DNA of 64,000 bases from positions 124,001 to 188,000 of the forward strand of contig NZ_KB899377.1 of NCBI RefSeq assembly GCF_000378185.1, read 5' to 3'. The notes under the pieces are model-generated. The model was not told the origin of the DNA and did no database searches. It saw only the letters and a list, made by a program, of their open reading frames with translations. Each line of letters begins with the position of its first letter. Position 1 is the stretch's first letter. The position numbers and the translations under genes were made by a program. This document shows, piece after piece, positions 63,794 through 64,000 of the stretch. Origin of the DNA: Salinimonas chungwhensis DSM 16280 (lineage in GTDB: Bacteria; Pseudomonadota; Gammaproteobacteria; Enterobacterales; Alteromonadaceae).

Positions 63794-64000
63794 TTACAGG
63801 CTAAACTCTGTGTAACCGTTGCTGTCTGGCTGGCCAAAAAAGCGAGCTGCCTGATGAACCTCTTTAGGCAGGTCATTATCCGGTTTGAAACGACCTTCTA
63901 CGGATATGTCGCTAAATTGGGGATCGGCTTGTGCCTGCATAGAAAGGCCCAGCTTGTTTGGCTCCTCAACGTTAACGATAAAGTTTCCATCCGCGCAGGA
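63794..64000 (-). CDS. gspN: Probable type II secretion protein GspN, C-terminal fragment
   Basis: The last 68 codons of a minus-strand gene run in from the right edge. The pattern (SCADGNFIVNVEEP, then VEGRFKPDND, then ARFFGQPDSNGYTEF) resembles the GspN C-terminus, where GRxxP and LG-xxDxxGxY blocks are conserved. In Vibrio and relatives the gsp operon ends next to nudE/cysQ/yrfG, which supports the call. GspN is an inner-membrane-anchored accessory protein of type II secretion. The N-terminal part and the rest of any gsp operon are outside the window. Confidence 0.65.
   Translation of the reverse strand, partial: SCADGNFIVNVEEPNKLGLSMQAQADPQFSDISVEGRFKPDNDLPKEVHQAARFFGQPDSNGYTEFSL

Noticed and set aside
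63577..63876. Minus-strand 99-codon frame upstream of the zinc-ribbon gene
   Set aside because: It overlaps both the end of the gspN-like gene and the start of the zinc-ribbon gene in other frames, crosses the tandem repeat and has no coherent domain pattern.
1..64000. tRNA, rRNA, CRISPR arrays, prophage, intact insertion sequences
   Set aside because: I looked for cloverleaf-like sequences, regularly spaced repeats, integrases and intact transposases and found none; short RNAs could still be missed without computation.

Overview
The window reads as chromosomal DNA from a marine-type gammaproteobacterium, most likely of the Alteromonadales (Alteromonas-like). This rests on close protein resemblance to enterobacterial and vibrio orthologues (IlvC, IlvY, IlvEDA, LexA, PlsB, NfuA, Tex, GreB, BioH, YheSTUV) combined with an aa3-type cytochrome oxidase cluster that E. 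coli lacks. Almost everything is core genome. I found no rRNA, tRNA, CRISPR array, intact insertion sequence or prophage.

Layout: 1-2.1 kb, the C-terminal end of an S9 prolyl-oligopeptidase-family enzyme and a Bcr/CflA-type exporter. 2.1-11.6 kb, branched-chain amino acid synthesis: ilvC with its divergent regulator ilvY, then yifB, a TRIC-type channel gene and an ilvE-ilvD-ilvA operon. 11.6-17.4 kb, a Kelch lipoprotein, plsB, a DUF2177 protein, an exported protein with a PEP-CTERM-like tail, and lexA with its own SOS box. 17.8-26.2 kb, the cytochrome c oxidase cluster (coxB, coxA, ctaG, coxC, SURF1, a SCO-like CxxxC protein, ctaA, ctaB, SCO), with a small DUF2909 gene lying antisense inside it. 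26.6-29.3 kb, a polysaccharide deacetylase and a DinF-like MATE pump. 29.3-34.1 kb, nfuA, a large M14 peptidase, gntX and bioH.

34.2-43.9 kb holds the more accessory material: an 82-residue protein resembling only the two terminal helices of flagellar rod/hook proteins, placed directly before a SprA-like HExxH protein; tex; a histidine-less Hpt-like protein; arfB; an orphan GAF histidine kinase; a membrane GGDEF-EAL protein with a degenerate GGDEF site; and a decayed REP-associated (Y1) transposase. 44-53.6 kb carries greB, fkpA, a WD40 lipoprotein, slyX, a DUF748 protein, yheV, yheS, a TIGR02444 protein, yheT and yheU. Many of these genes (bioH, gntX, nfuA, tex, greB, slyX, fkpA, yheSTUV, nudE, yrfG) also cluster in one sector of the E. 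coli chromosome, so this is an ancient shared neighbourhood. 53.6-64 kb has an outer-membrane barrel, opgGH for osmoregulated periplasmic glucans, a nudE-cysQ-yceI operon diverging from yrfG-yjjX, a succinate-semialdehyde-type dehydrogenase, a frameshifted zinc-ribbon membrane protein, and the end of a gspN-like gene that suggests a type II secretion cluster beyond the right edge.

No grand undescribed system is evident. The most promising leads are the mini-rod protein plus SprA-like metalloprotease pair, the SCO-like protein that has lost the copper-ligand histidine, the Hpt-like protein without its histidine, and the zinc-ribbon gene split at an eight-adenine run. All functional names rest on reading the translated sequences and on family knowledge; no database search was run.
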